This document shows positions 17,009 to 25,303 of a stretch of DNA of 64,000 bases, in pieces. This DNA is from Paracoccus sp. MA (lineage in GTDB: Bacteria > Pseudomonadota > Alphaproteobacteria > Rhodobacterales > Rhodobacteraceae). Every line of letters starts with the position of its first letter. Position 1 is the first letter of the stretch. The stretch lies in NCBI RefSeq assembly GCF_020990385.1, contig NZ_CP087598.1, positions 354,001 to 418,000 on the forward strand, in the 5' to 3' direction. The position numbers were made by a program, and so were the translations under genes. The notes under the pieces are model-generated. The model was not told the origin of the DNA, ran no database searches, and saw nothing but the letters and a program-made list of their open reading frames with translations.

Positions 17009-17415
17009 AACGGTACCTCCGGCGTCTGTGCCCGGGCGATGTCGGACATGGCCTCGCGGAAGCCTTCGACGGCTTCCTCGATCAGCGCGCGCACCTGGGC
17101 CTCGGTCAGCTCGGCCAGCGGGGTGGCCCAGCCGATTTCGTCCATCAGCAGCGCCACGCGCTTCATGGTGGCGGTGATCGCGGCGCGCTCTTCCTCGGTC
17201 AGGTCAACCATGGCGAAACGCTCCCTGGCCAAGCGCGTCCAGAAGGACTGGCAGGGCATCGAGCAGAACCAGACCGAGGGCCGGGGCCGCTTCGACCGGA
17301 CCGGATCGAACCAGCCAAAACCACGGGTGGGTTGCCGGCAGACAGCACAGAGCGTTCCACGCGGATGCCAGAGCCGCCGCCGGTCCTCGGCGTTGATGGA
17401 TGTGAAGGGCATCAT
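17005..17415 (-). CDS. Zinc-finger phage protein (DUF6511-like)
   Basis: A 136-residue protein with a CxxC...CxxxC zinc site (LCAVCRQP and FCSMPCQSFW) in the first 60 residues and a helical C-terminal half. The architecture matches my memory of DUF6511 in alphaproteobacterial prophages. ATGA overlap with the Cas4-like gene implies coordinated translation. Function unknown; the finger could help loading on DNA. Either of two adjacent ATGs (17415, 17412) may be used. Confidence 0.68.
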   Translation of the reverse strand: MMPFTSINAEDRRRLWHPRGTLCAVCRQPTRGFGWFDPVRSKRPRPSVWFCSMPCQSFWTRLARERFAMVDLTEEERAAITATMKRVALLMDEIGWATPLAELTEAQVRALIEEAVEGFREAMSDIARAQTPEVPF

Positions 17416-17418
17416 GGG

Positions 17419-19107
17419 TCATGCCGCCCTCCGTTCGGGCCGGGCGGCCGTGTCAATCAACTGGCGGATGGCGCGCTTGTTGAAGCCGAAGGTCATCAGC
17501 GCCGAGGCGCGGTAACGCGTCAGCCCGAAGTCATGGCGGCACTCGGGCGGCAGGTACTGGAGCTGCTTTTCGGTCGGCGGCTGGCGCAGCCAGGAACGGG
17601 TCTTGAAGGCGCTTTCGTCGGTCTCATGGGTATTCAGCCAGTCGTCTGCCTGCGCGAGGCAGACCGTGCGCTCGCCCACGCCCAGCAGATGCGGGCGCTC
17701 GCCCTTCGCCCCGCCGATGGCGTACCAGACCCCGTCCAGCCAGAAGATGCCGCCCCAGGCTGCGAAGCCCGTGGCCATCAGCGCGTCGTCCGTGCCGTAG
17801 AGGTCGACCCACGCGAAGCTGGAGCGCTTCAGCAGGTCGATCTCGGTCATCATGAAACCCGAGAGCGGCGCGGCGTCCCCACCTTCGCCCGCATCCAGGT
17901 CCTCACGCGGGAACGCCTCGCCGCAGAGCGGGCATTCGGTGGCGGCCAGCGGGATGTCGGCGCCGCAGCCGGGGCAGGATTTCGTCGGGGCTTCACCAAC
18001 CTCGGTCTGGCCGTCGAGATCGACATCCTGTTCCAGCGTGCCGTGGATCAGGCTCGACGTCCCGAAATCCAGCACGACGCAGTCGGTCTTGACGATGCCG
18101 GGGTGTTCCTCGGGATCGACGGTGCGCAGCCCGCGCCCGACCATCTGGATCATGGTGGACTTGTAGGAGCTGGGCCGCAGCAGCACGACGCAGGAGGTGG
18201 GCGGATGGTCCCAGCCCTCCGTCAGCACCGCCACGTTGACGATGACGCGGATGTCGCTCGCCGCGTAGTCGGCGAGGATCGCCTTGCGGGTCTCGGCCGC
18301 CAGATCGCCGTGGATCAGCGCGGCGGAAACGCCCGCCGCCCTGAAGGCGTCGGTGACGTGTTCGGCATGGGCGACGGTGGAGCAGAACACCACGGTCTGC
18401 CGGTCAGCCGCCTTCTCCTTCCAGTGGCGGATCACCTCGTCGGTGACGGGGGCGCGGTCCATGATGCCCGCCACTTCCGCCATGTCGAAATCCGACATGG
18501 TCTTGCGGACCGAGCGCAGTTCGTCCTGCACGCCCACGTCGATGACGAAGGTGCGCGGCGGCACCAAGTGGCCCGAGGCGATCAGCTCGCCCAACCGCAC
18601 CTGATCGGCGACATTGTCGAAGACCTCGCGCAGGCCCTTCCTGTCGCCCCGGTTCGGCGTCGCCGTGACCCCGAAGATGCGGGCGTCTGGATTGGCCTCG
18701 CGCACGCGGTCGATGATGCGGCGATAGCTGTCGGCGACGGCATGATGCGCCTCATCCACGACCAGCAGGTCGAGGCGCGGCATGTCCGCGAGGTTCGAGG
18801 CCCGCGCCAGCGTCGGCACCATGGCGAAGGCGACCTGGCCACCCCAGGACTTCTCCGTGGCGTCGATGACCGACGTGGCGACGCCCGGCAGCACGCGCTG
18901 GAACTTGGCGCGGTTCTGCGCCGTCAGTTCGTCGCGATGGGCCAGAACGCAAGCCTTCGCGCCGTCGCCGATCATCTCGCCGGTGACCGCCGAGAGCATG
19001 ATGGTCTTGCCAGCACCCGTGGGCGCCACGCCCAGCGTGTTGCCGCGGGAGGCGAGCGCAGCCACGCTGCGCTCGACGAAGGTCTTCTGGCGGGGGCGCA
19101 GGCGCAT
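17419..19107 (-). CDS. DEAD/DEAH-box superfamily II helicase
   Basis: A 562-residue helicase. Walker A is GVAPTGAGKT (near residue 27), motif II is VVDEAHHAVADS, motif III is TATP, and the second RecA lobe has MIQMVGRGLRT (motif VI). Between residues 385 and 410 there is a four-cysteine zinc ribbon (CPGCGADIPLAATECPLCGE). This combination is typical of phage/plasmid replication helicases related to RecQ/RadD. Starts at 19107, only 14 bases after the preceding gene. Likely unwinds origin or recombination intermediates for the element. Confidence 0.9.
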   Translation of the reverse strand: MRLRPRQKTFVERSVAALASRGNTLGVAPTGAGKTIMLSAVTGEMIGDGAKACVLAHRDELTAQNRAKFQRVLPGVATSVIDATEKSWGGQVAFAMVPTLARASNLADMPRLDLLVVDEAHHAVADSYRRIIDRVREANPDARIFGVTATPNRGDRKGLREVFDNVADQVRLGELIASGHLVPPRTFVIDVGVQDELRSVRKTMSDFDMAEVAGIMDRAPVTDEVIRHWKEKAADRQTVVFCSTVAHAEHVTDAFRAAGVSAALIHGDLAAETRKAILADYAASDIRVIVNVAVLTEGWDHPPTSCVVLLRPSSYKSTMIQMVGRGLRTVDPEEHPGIVKTDCVVLDFGTSSLIHGTLEQDVDLDGQTEVGEAPTKSCPGCGADIPLAATECPLCGEAFPREDLDAGEGGDAAPLSGFMMTEIDLLKRSSFAWVDLYGTDDALMATGFAAWGGIFWLDGVWYAIGGAKGERPHLLGVGERTVCLAQADDWLNTHETDESAFKTRSWLRQPPTEKQLQYLPPECRHDFGLTRYRASALMTFGFNKRAIRQLIDTAARPERRAA

Positions 19108-19121
19108 GGCCGGTCTCCCCC

Positions 19122-19745
19122 TTACTGCGCCCAGCTCGGCCGACCGGCGGCGCCGGGGGCGGACGCGGGCTGGCTGGGCTGGGGCGCCGTGGTGGGCTGC
19201 TGCTGGGCGTGGCCCTGCGCCGGGGCGGCGGTGAATTGCGGCGCGACCGCGCCCATCAGCGCGGCGTAGTCGCGATGGTCGGGCGTGACGGCAGCGCGGA
19301 TCTCGTTCTTGTCCTCGCCGTTGGTGTCGGTGCCGATGTCGATGCGGGCGATGAACTCGACGCCCTCGAGATCGCCGAACCCGTTGATGCGGCGGCGGGC
19401 CTGCGCCTCGGGCGAGTTGTCCTTGTCGGACACGCCGCGCGCCGAGTTGAGGATGCCGCGGATCAGGCCGCGCCCCATGTTGGCCCAGTCAGGGCCCTTC
19501 GGGCTGTAGAGGCCGATCAGCGACCAGACCTTGCGCCGGGCATAGGGCCCCTCGACTACGGTGTATTCGGCGTCGAGATAGACGGCCCCGGTGGCGGCGC
19601 GGCGCGCCCAGCCGCCGGTCCAGCCCTGCGAGGGGTCGTCGAAGCCGCCCGGGCGGAGCGTCAGGCGCACCCTAGCGAGCGTGCCCTTCGGGATGACGTT
19701 GGTGTTGGATTGGGCGGAGTTGAAGTCGTTCCAGGGTCCGGACAT
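19122..19745 (-). CDS. Candidate single-strand DNA-binding protein of the element (uncharacterised)
   Basis: A 207-residue protein preceded by GAAAGGAG. The first 150 residues look beta-rich (VRLTLRPGGFDDP, YLDAEYTVVEGPYARRKVW, EFIARIDIGTD), and the last 50 are a Gln/Ala/Pro-rich disordered tail. Globular OB-like core plus disordered tail is the layout of SSB and DUF669/gp2.5-type proteins, and a position between the helicase and the Sak4-like ATPase is where phages carry an SSB. I do not recognise the family by sequence; the role is inferred from layout and context. Confidence 0.55.
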   Translation of the reverse strand: MSGPWNDFNSAQSNTNVIPKGTLARVRLTLRPGGFDDPSQGWTGGWARRAATGAVYLDAEYTVVEGPYARRKVWSLIGLYSPKGPDWANMGRGLIRGILNSARGVSDKDNSPEAQARRRINGFGDLEGVEFIARIDIGTDTNGEDKNEIRAAVTPDHRDYAALMGAVAPQFTAAPAQGHAQQQPTTAPQPSQPASAPGAAGRPSWAQ

Positions 19746-19756
19746 TGCGCGGCTCC

Positions 19757-19838
19757 TTTCAGTTGGAGGATGGGACGCGCAGCGGCGTCAGAGGAGAAAA
19801 GCCACCCCGGCGACCGGATCGGGACACGGGGCATGGCG
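19757..19838 (-). repeat. Recurring leader element, copy A
   Basis: Read on the minus strand: GTCCCGATCCGGTCGCCGG, then GGTGGCTTTTCTC, a GCGC-rich middle, and CATCCTCCAACTGAAAG, immediately before the ribosome site of the gene at 19745. The same blocks precede the gene at 21251. The CCGG...CCGG...CTTTT core is a weak terminator shape, so it may terminate or attenuate. Confidence 0.5.
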
Positions 19839-19846
19839 AGATGCGC

Positions 19847-20722
19847 TCAGCCATGGCCAGACTCCTGCGCGGGCGCGGGATCGGCCGGGATCACCGGCGG
19901 CCAGGTCAGGCGTTCGGAGGCTGGCGCCGCGGGGCGCTGGATCTTCTCCATCAGCCGGCCGAGATGCGGCGGCTCGACCCTGTCGAGGCGACCGGAGCGG
20001 TCCTTGGCCGGATAGCCCCAGGGGTTCAGCGTCTGGCAGACGAAGGCGCGCTGCGGCTGGCCGCCCGGGTCCGGGATGTCGGCCATGGTGATGACCTGGT
20101 CGACGATCCCGGGCAGTTCGAGCCCGGTCTTCGAGCCGTCGATCTGCGGCTGGAAGACCTTGCGATTGAAGTCATCGAGCCGCTCGTCGAGGATGCCCAC
20201 GAACCAGACATGCTTGTCGCGCGTGTGCTGCAGGTGGGTCAGCCAGCCGATCATCTCGCGGCCATGCAGACCGTAGGCGCCACGGATGTCGGGCTTGCCG
20301 GTTTTCTCGGAGAACGCCTCGGGCTGCCCACGGCACCACTGGAAGCAGAGCCGCCCGGCCACGGTGATCGAGTCGATGAAGACGGTCTCGTACTTCCCGA
20401 TCACCGCCGGATCGCCGTATCGGCCGCAGACCTCGTCGAAATGCGCCTGGCTGTAGGGCTGGTCCTCGCGCAGCGCCGGGTTCGGGCCGCCGATGAACAC
20501 CGCGAAATCGCGGCATTCCTTCCAGGTGCGGGGCCGGAGCGTGTCGATCTCCAGCCCCTCGACCGCCAGATCCCCAGCCTCGAGGTCGAGGAAGAGTGTG
20601 GTCGAGGCGTTCAGCGTCCAGAGCAGGCTGGTCTTGCCGATGCCGGACCGGCCAAAGATGACGCCCTTGATGCCCTTGCGCTGAGCGAGCCGCTCATCGG
20701 CGCCGATGATGGGAAGGGCCAT
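19847..20722 (-). CDS. AAA-type nucleotide-binding protein (Sak4/AAA_24-like)
   Basis: A 291-residue single-domain ATPase. Walker A is GVIFGRSGIGKTSLL (about residues 18-32), a LFLDLEAGD acidic motif follows, and Walker B is ETVFIDSIT. This short RecA-like core without further domains is the design of phage Sak4-type single-strand annealing/recombination ATPases. GAAGGAGGGCCAGTG ahead of the ATG at 20722 supports the start over a GTG at 20776. The stop of the preceding gene and this ATG share one base. Probably partners the SSB-like and Cas4-like products in recombination. Confidence 0.78.
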   Translation of the reverse strand: MALPIIGADERLAQRKGIKGVIFGRSGIGKTSLLWTLNASTTLFLDLEAGDLAVEGLEIDTLRPRTWKECRDFAVFIGGPNPALREDQPYSQAHFDEVCGRYGDPAVIGKYETVFIDSITVAGRLCFQWCRGQPEAFSEKTGKPDIRGAYGLHGREMIGWLTHLQHTRDKHVWFVGILDERLDDFNRKVFQPQIDGSKTGLELPGIVDQVITMADIPDPGGQPQRAFVCQTLNPWGYPAKDRSGRLDRVEPPHLGRLMEKIQRPAAPASERLTWPPVIPADPAPAQESGHG

Positions 20723-21018
20723 CACTGGCCCTCCTTCTTGATCACCGCCGCAGCGGCGCGATCTGCGCCGATGCACCCCGCCTCGCGGGCGAGCTTGTAG
20801 AGTCGCTTCAGCGCGTCGGCGCGGCGGTAGGCGGCCGAGCTCTCGCGCTCCGCCTCCACGATCGCGAAGGCGATCTCGTCGACGGTCGCCTCGACGACCG
20901 GCAGCGGCTCCCGCGGCTCGTCACCGGCGCGCTGCGGGAAGGCGATGGTTTCGGGGAGGTCTTCGAGGGCGTAGCTCGCGGCGCGAAGACGGGTGATGTC
21001 GTCCGGCTGGTCCGGCAT
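20722..21018 (-). CDS. Small helical element protein, unknown function
   Basis: A 98-residue protein, mostly alpha-helical by composition (ATVDEIAFAIVEAERESSAA, RRADALKRLYKLAREAG). The ATG at 21018 has GGAG in CACGGAGAACC upstream, whereas the frame open to 21309 runs through another gene. It is coupled to the ATPase gene by a TGATG junction. No recognisable family. Confidence 0.6.
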   Translation of the reverse strand: MPDQPDDITRLRAASYALEDLPETIAFPQRAGDEPREPLPVVEATVDEIAFAIVEAERESSAAYRRADALKRLYKLAREAGCIGADRAAAAVIKKEGQ

Positions 21019-21056
21019 GGCGGTTCTCCGTGAGATGATGTGATCGAGGCGGCCCA

Positions 21057-21251
21057 TCACGCGGCCTCGCGGACGTCGGGCGCGGGCTCGGCGACGTAGA
21101 TCGCCAAGAGCGGCGTCCCGTCGGCGTGGGCGCCGGCGTCCTCGATCTGATAGTTGCGGTTGGGCTCGCAGACCTCGGTCAGCTCCCAGCGGCGATAGAG
21201 CCCCGGAAGACGCCTGAAATCCTCGAGCGACAGATCGGCAGTGCGGTTCAT
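21057..21251 (-). CDS. Small element protein, unknown function
   Basis: A 64-residue protein (MNRTADLSLEDFRRLPGLYR...) with balanced composition and two aromatic-rich stretches, unlike the Arg/Pro-rich shadow frames around it. It is preceded by the recurring leader element copy B rather than a strong ribosome site. No family recognised. Confidence 0.5.
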   Translation of the reverse strand: MNRTADLSLEDFRRLPGLYRRWELTEVCEPNRNYQIEDAGAHADGTPLLAIYVAEPAPDVREAA

Positions 21252-21261
21252 GCGTGTCTGC

Positions 21262-21336
21262 TTTCGGTTGGAGGGAAGGCGCTCGGGGCGCTCGAATGGG
21301 AAAAGCCACCGGCGGGACCGGATCGGGACATCGGTT
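21262..21336 (-). repeat. Recurring leader element, copy B
   Basis: On the minus strand it shows GTCCCGATCCGGTCCCGCCGG, TGGCTTTTCCC, GCGCC and CTTCCCTCCAACCGAAAG, the same order and spacing as copy A. A shorter relative (GTCCCGTCGGGGGCGGCTGG then GTGGCTTTT) stands on the plus strand at 25034-25059. Confidence 0.5.
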
Positions 21337-22058
21337 CAGGGGATTTCCTGGAGGGCGCCGTGCAGCCGGCGCATGGCGCGCTGGTACCGCTTGCGGGCGG
21401 CCGCCTCGGTCAGCCCCAGTTCGACGGCGACCTCGGCCTGCGAGAAGCCCTCGATCGACACGCGGATCACCAGGAGGGCGTCGTCGCCGAGCAGCTTCCG
21501 CATGGCGCCGTTCAGCTTTGCGTACCCGGCCGCGCCGATCCCGCTTTCGCCGCTGTCCGCCACCTCGTCGGGGTCGGCGCCGCTGGCGAGATATTCGCGC
21601 GTCTGGTCGCGCTGGCGCATGCGGATCATGTCGCGCTCGACGTTGCGCAGCACCGTGGCCGCGATCCAGTTGACGCGACCGAGATCGAGGCCGCGGACAG
21701 CCTCGGTGGTGCGCGCCAGAACATCGGACGCGATCTCGTCGGCGGTGCCGAGCCTGCGCCAGAGCGACCGGCGGCGGATGGCGTCGAGGCCGGGCCAGAG
21801 CGCCAGCAACAGCAGCGTCAGGGCGCAGTTGAACGCGGGACCGTCGCCCTGCGCCGCCCCGACGAGCGCGGAGAGGATCCGGTTCTTCCGGTCCGGATCG
21901 CCGGGGGTGCGATGCAGACCGTCCAGCAGGGCCGCCGGATCACGGAACGCCGAAAGGGCGGCCTGTTCACGCCGGACGGCGTCGAAACTGCGCTGGAAGT
22001 GAAGGTTGGAGGATGAATGCATGAGGTGATCACGGATCTCGTGCCACGCGAAGGACAT
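21336..22058 (-). CDS. Sigma-70-like regulatory protein
   Basis: A 240-residue protein. The middle has a region-2-like helix (VNWIAATVLRNVERDMIRMRQR) and the C-terminus a region-4 helix-turn-helix (FSQAEVAVELGLTEAAARKRYQRAMRRLHGAL), the pattern of ECF-type sigma factors. The N-terminal 90 residues are not sigma-like. Located near the head of the leftward block, it may direct RNA polymerase to element promoters or act as a phage-style activator. No anti-sigma gene is seen beside it. Confidence 0.68.
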   Translation of the reverse strand: MSFAWHEIRDHLMHSSSNLHFQRSFDAVRREQAALSAFRDPAALLDGLHRTPGDPDRKNRILSALVGAAQGDGPAFNCALTLLLLALWPGLDAIRRRSLWRRLGTADEIASDVLARTTEAVRGLDLGRVNWIAATVLRNVERDMIRMRQRDQTREYLASGADPDEVADSGESGIGAAGYAKLNGAMRKLLGDDALLVIRVSIEGFSQAEVAVELGLTEAAARKRYQRAMRRLHGALQEIP

Positions 22059-22157
22059 TGGACGCCTGCCTTGCGGCCAGGCGTCCGGCGCCTTCTCGTG
22101 GCCAGGTCAGGACGTCGCGCGTCTCTGCGATTTCAGGGGATTGGGTGAATGCGCGCG

Positions 22158-22403
22158 TCAGCGCGCGGGCGCGGTCGCGTTGTTCAGCGTGCCGCAGCCG
22201 CGGCAGGTGGCCTGAACCGGGAAGCCCACGAGATACTCGTGCCCCCGCGCGAAGCGCAGGTGCATGCGGCCGTCCCGGCAGACGCCGAGCAGCTTGTCAC
22301 AGCGCGTGCAGCGCCATTCCGAGTTGTGGTTGGTGGGCTTGGTCTTCGCGGTGCCGGACCAGCTCGTCGGGGCTGCCTGGCGCGAGGGGAAGGGAGTCGG
22401 CAT
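22158..22403 (-). CDS. Com-like zinc-finger protein
   Basis: An 81-residue protein with a four-cysteine ribbon: WRCTRCDKLLG near residue 29 and TCRGCGTLN near residue 68. The CxxC-KLL...CxxC-TLN spacing closely resembles phage Mu Com, an mRNA-binding translational activator of the mom modification gene. The start at 22403 follows AGAGGAGCACTTCC. Because the element also carries a methyltransferase, a Com-type link to DNA modification is an attractive inference, but Com-like fingers occur in other contexts too. Confidence 0.65.
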   Translation of the reverse strand: MPTPFPSRQAAPTSWSGTAKTKPTNHNSEWRCTRCDKLLGVCRDGRMHLRFARGHEYLVGFPVQATCRGCGTLNNATAPAR

Positions 22404-22496
22404 GGAAGTGCTCCTCTGATCGATGGAGCACTCCCATTGGCCTGAGGAATCGGAGCCCGTCAGACCCCCCAATCGGAGCCGGATCGGAGCCAGCTG

Positions 22497-24704
22497 TCAG
22501 ATTGCGATCTCCCACGGCCCCTTGGCGCCAAGACTTCTCAGAAAGTTGGCCTTCAGCTTGTCCCACAGCGGCTGCTTGAAGATGTTCGACAGGGACTGGT
22601 CTTCAGCGATTCCCTTGACAAGATCCTTGGTCGACATCGGCGTCGGGCCGTTGTTGTGGGCATCGACCAGCCGCTGGATGATCTGGATGCGGTTTTCGCC
22701 CTTGATGTCGATGGTGCCTTTCCCTGGCACGAAGAGGGTCGCGATATCATCGCCGCTACGGGTGAGTCCGACCGTCATGCCTCCACGGGCCAATATCCGA
22801 TGTCGCCGGAACACGGACCGGAGCTTGTCTGCGACCAACGCGATTTCGGCTTGCTTGGTGTCGATCTGATCAACAAGCGGCGTCAGAACATTGGCCGCCA
22901 GGCACGGTCCAGGAGCGGTGCCGGCCTGCAGAACCAGTCCAATACCGAGGTTGTGGCGCGCCCGAAGTTCCGTATCGACGGCAGACCGGACCCTCTCCCG
23001 GTCGAGACCACGCGCAAGGTAGATCGGAACATCGCCGCCATCGATACTGAGCGTTCCAAGGTAGAGGAGATGATCGGTCAGCTTCTCGATGGCGGGCGCA
23101 TCGAGCGCCTTTTCGAGACGTTCCTTCAGGTGTTGCGCGACCCAGCCGTCACGCACCCGATAGATCCTGTAGCGATCCGGGTTGCCCGCAGACGTCGCCT
23201 GTCCCTCGGTGACCTTGAGGTCGGCCACCTTACGGTCTTCTTCCTCCGCATCTCCCTTCTCGATACGAACGACCACTTCGGCTGCCACCGGGCCGACCTC
23301 GTCTTCATCGTCGATCAGGTCGTCGCCTTCCCAGCCGGCCGGCACGAGGAAGCCCAGATCGTTCAGGAGGCCAGGATCGACACCGCGAGATTGGAGCCAT
23401 GCGCCGGTGACCCTGTCAGCTCCGATATCCCATATGGCCAGCAAGGCGGGCATGACAGCCATGCTCTCCTCATCGCCCGGTGCACGGCCATCACGGAGGA
23501 TGTTCCAGTGTCTGAGCAAGCGATGCCCCAGAACGCGCTCGAAAGGGTCGTCGATGCTGAGAAGGCTGCTCGTGTTGCGGTCGGTGAGCGTGAAGTTGAG
23601 GGTTTGCGCCTCATCTCGTCCCGCGCGGAAATACCGGACCGCAATCTCGACGAAGCGGATTGCGAGCGCCCGCTCGAAGATCCTCGGAAGGCCCGGATGG
23701 CTGTCGATGATCTCTGAGATGTCCTGGTCGATCGTGGTGGAAAGCGAGAGGCGGTTGGCGAGATTGCCGATGCTGATGTCAGCGCGGATCACCTGCGCGC
23801 GGTCGATCACCACGTCGTCAAGTTCCGGCGGTTCAAGATCGAGCCCCTGCAGGAACTGCGAAATGTCGTAGGCCTGAAAGTCGACGGGCTGGTTGGAGTA
23901 AGTCTGCTCGAGGGCAGTCTCGATGAAGCGTTCGGCAACTGTGTGCCTGAGCTTTCGGTTGCCTGCGCGGACATGGACCCGCCCAGTCGATGGCGTATAT
24001 ACGATCATCGCCTCTCCAGGCGGGCGGAAATAGATGCTCGACCGATTGCCATCGTCATCGATCTCCCGAACGCTCGTGGGGGGATCGGGATGGAACAGCA
24101 GGTACATCTCCGCCGCCGGTTCATCGCCGTCCTCGGGGATGTCGAACTTGTCGATGCTGTAGCCGTCGCCGCGATCGAGACGCTTGTTGAGGTCGACCAG
24201 AAGCTCGTCGAGCAATGCACTGCCGGCGTCGGGGCCCCCATCGACCGAAGGCTCGGCCGTGAAGGTCTGGTAGTGCTTGTCGTAGCGCCGGTAGAGACGC
24301 AGGTGCAGGCTGTTCTCCGCCGCTTCAAACAAGCCGTGTTCGTTGGCGTAAGCCCACAGGCTTCGCGCGAGCTTGTCCCGCCGGTTCAGAAGTTCCTTGG
24401 CGCGCTCGGGTTCGAGCGTGGTCTTGGCGAGACCTTCGAGGACATACTCGCCACGGTCGCTTGCGATTGTGACGATCCGGGCAGCTTCAGCTTCGAGAGG
24501 CCCCAGCCGGTCCTTCTTTTCCTGGGGCAGCATATTTCTGGCAACCGACGGACCGTCCGGATTCTCGGGGTCGAACCTGTAGGGCCCAAGCCAGCTCAGC
24601 CTCTCGAAAGCCTTGCTCTTGAGGAATCCGGACAGCAGTTCCGGCTCTGCATCGTCGAATAGCCGAGAAAGATTGGGGCAAGTTCTGGCCGGGGCGCGTA
24701 CCAT
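22497..24704 (-). CDS. Large protein of unknown function (735 residues)
   Basis: No family recognised. The frame is a clean 2.2 kb with visibly lower GC and different codon choice from the flanking replication genes, so it probably has a separate origin. The protein is acidic and soluble. The middle (LLFHPDPPTS... IYFRPPGEAMIVYTPSTGRVHVRAG) looks beta-rich, an Asp/Glu cluster (DDLIDDEDE) sits near residue 475, and the C-terminal 60 residues (GENRIQIIQRLVDAHNNGPTPM then KDLVKGIAEDQSLSNIF) look like a winged helix. No Walker, nuclease or methylase motif is apparent. Its accessory position beside a recombinase makes a cargo or defence role possible but unproven. Confidence 0.75.
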   Translation of the reverse strand: MVRAPARTCPNLSRLFDDAEPELLSGFLKSKAFERLSWLGPYRFDPENPDGPSVARNMLPQEKKDRLGPLEAEAARIVTIASDRGEYVLEGLAKTTLEPERAKELLNRRDKLARSLWAYANEHGLFEAAENSLHLRLYRRYDKHYQTFTAEPSVDGGPDAGSALLDELLVDLNKRLDRGDGYSIDKFDIPEDGDEPAAEMYLLFHPDPPTSVREIDDDGNRSSIYFRPPGEAMIVYTPSTGRVHVRAGNRKLRHTVAERFIETALEQTYSNQPVDFQAYDISQFLQGLDLEPPELDDVVIDRAQVIRADISIGNLANRLSLSTTIDQDISEIIDSHPGLPRIFERALAIRFVEIAVRYFRAGRDEAQTLNFTLTDRNTSSLLSIDDPFERVLGHRLLRHWNILRDGRAPGDEESMAVMPALLAIWDIGADRVTGAWLQSRGVDPGLLNDLGFLVPAGWEGDDLIDDEDEVGPVAAEVVVRIEKGDAEEEDRKVADLKVTEGQATSAGNPDRYRIYRVRDGWVAQHLKERLEKALDAPAIEKLTDHLLYLGTLSIDGGDVPIYLARGLDRERVRSAVDTELRARHNLGIGLVLQAGTAPGPCLAANVLTPLVDQIDTKQAEIALVADKLRSVFRRHRILARGGMTVGLTRSGDDIATLFVPGKGTIDIKGENRIQIIQRLVDAHNNGPTPMSTKDLVKGIAEDQSLSNIFKQPLWDKLKANFLRSLGAKGPWEIAI

Positions 24705-25099
24705 ATAAATCTCCCAAAATACTGAGCTGAACTATAGATCGCGACCGTAGTGCCTAGAACGGGGCTCGACACCGCGACGTCGCCTCAGGGGGCCGAGTTG
24801 ACTAACACCACCTTCCCGGGCCGAGAGAATCGTTAGGGCAAGATTCACGCGCGCGTCCTCGATCAGCGCCGAAATACGGGGACCGATCGGGCTTGCTTTG
24901 CACGGCATGAACTCACCTCATCGAACAACTGCTCTCGCTTGATTCAACTCCCGATGATCATGGACAAATCCGTGATCGGCAAGCCCTGATGTTCCCTTCC
25001 TGTTCGCATTCACTCATCTCGTTCAGCTGAGATGTCCCGTCGGGGGCGGCTGGGTGGCTTTTGATCGGTAACGACACCACCGAACACGGCTGCCGATAC
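24705..25099. other. 395-bp divergent intergenic region
   Basis: Gene-free space between the leftward 735-residue gene and the rightward recombinase operon; it must hold two divergent promoters. CATCTC-N8-GAGATG (25015-25034) is a perfect dyad, followed at 25034-25059 by a relative of the recurring leader element. No small gene on either strand is convincing. Confidence 0.5.
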
Positions 25100-25303
25100 A
25101 TGAAACGCCCGAACCCGCTCCCTCCCGACCAGATGACCGCCTCCGAGCGCCGCGCCGAGCTTTGCGGCCTGCTGGCGCTCGGGCTGGTTCGGCTGCTCGG
25201 GCAGGATGGACGCGAAGTATCTGACAATACTGGAGAACGTTGCCTACACTATCCCGACGACCAATGCCGTCATGCAACTCCAACTCACCGGAGAAACGCA
25301 TGA
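25100..25303 (+). CDS. Small conserved protein preceding the DUF2924-recombinase pair
   Basis: A 67-residue protein starting MKRPNPLPPDQMTASERRAE and ending HATPTHRRNA. The LPPDxMTxxERRAELCGLLALGLVRL pattern is, from memory, a recurrent short gene ahead of DUF2924 and serine recombinase genes in Rhodobacterales and Rhizobiales islands. Its stop overlaps the next start in ATGA. Function unknown; an accessory or regulator of the recombinase is likely. Confidence 0.7.
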   Translation: MKRPNPLPPDQMTASERRAELCGLLALGLVRLLGQDGREVSDNTGERCLHYPDDQCRHATPTHRRNA

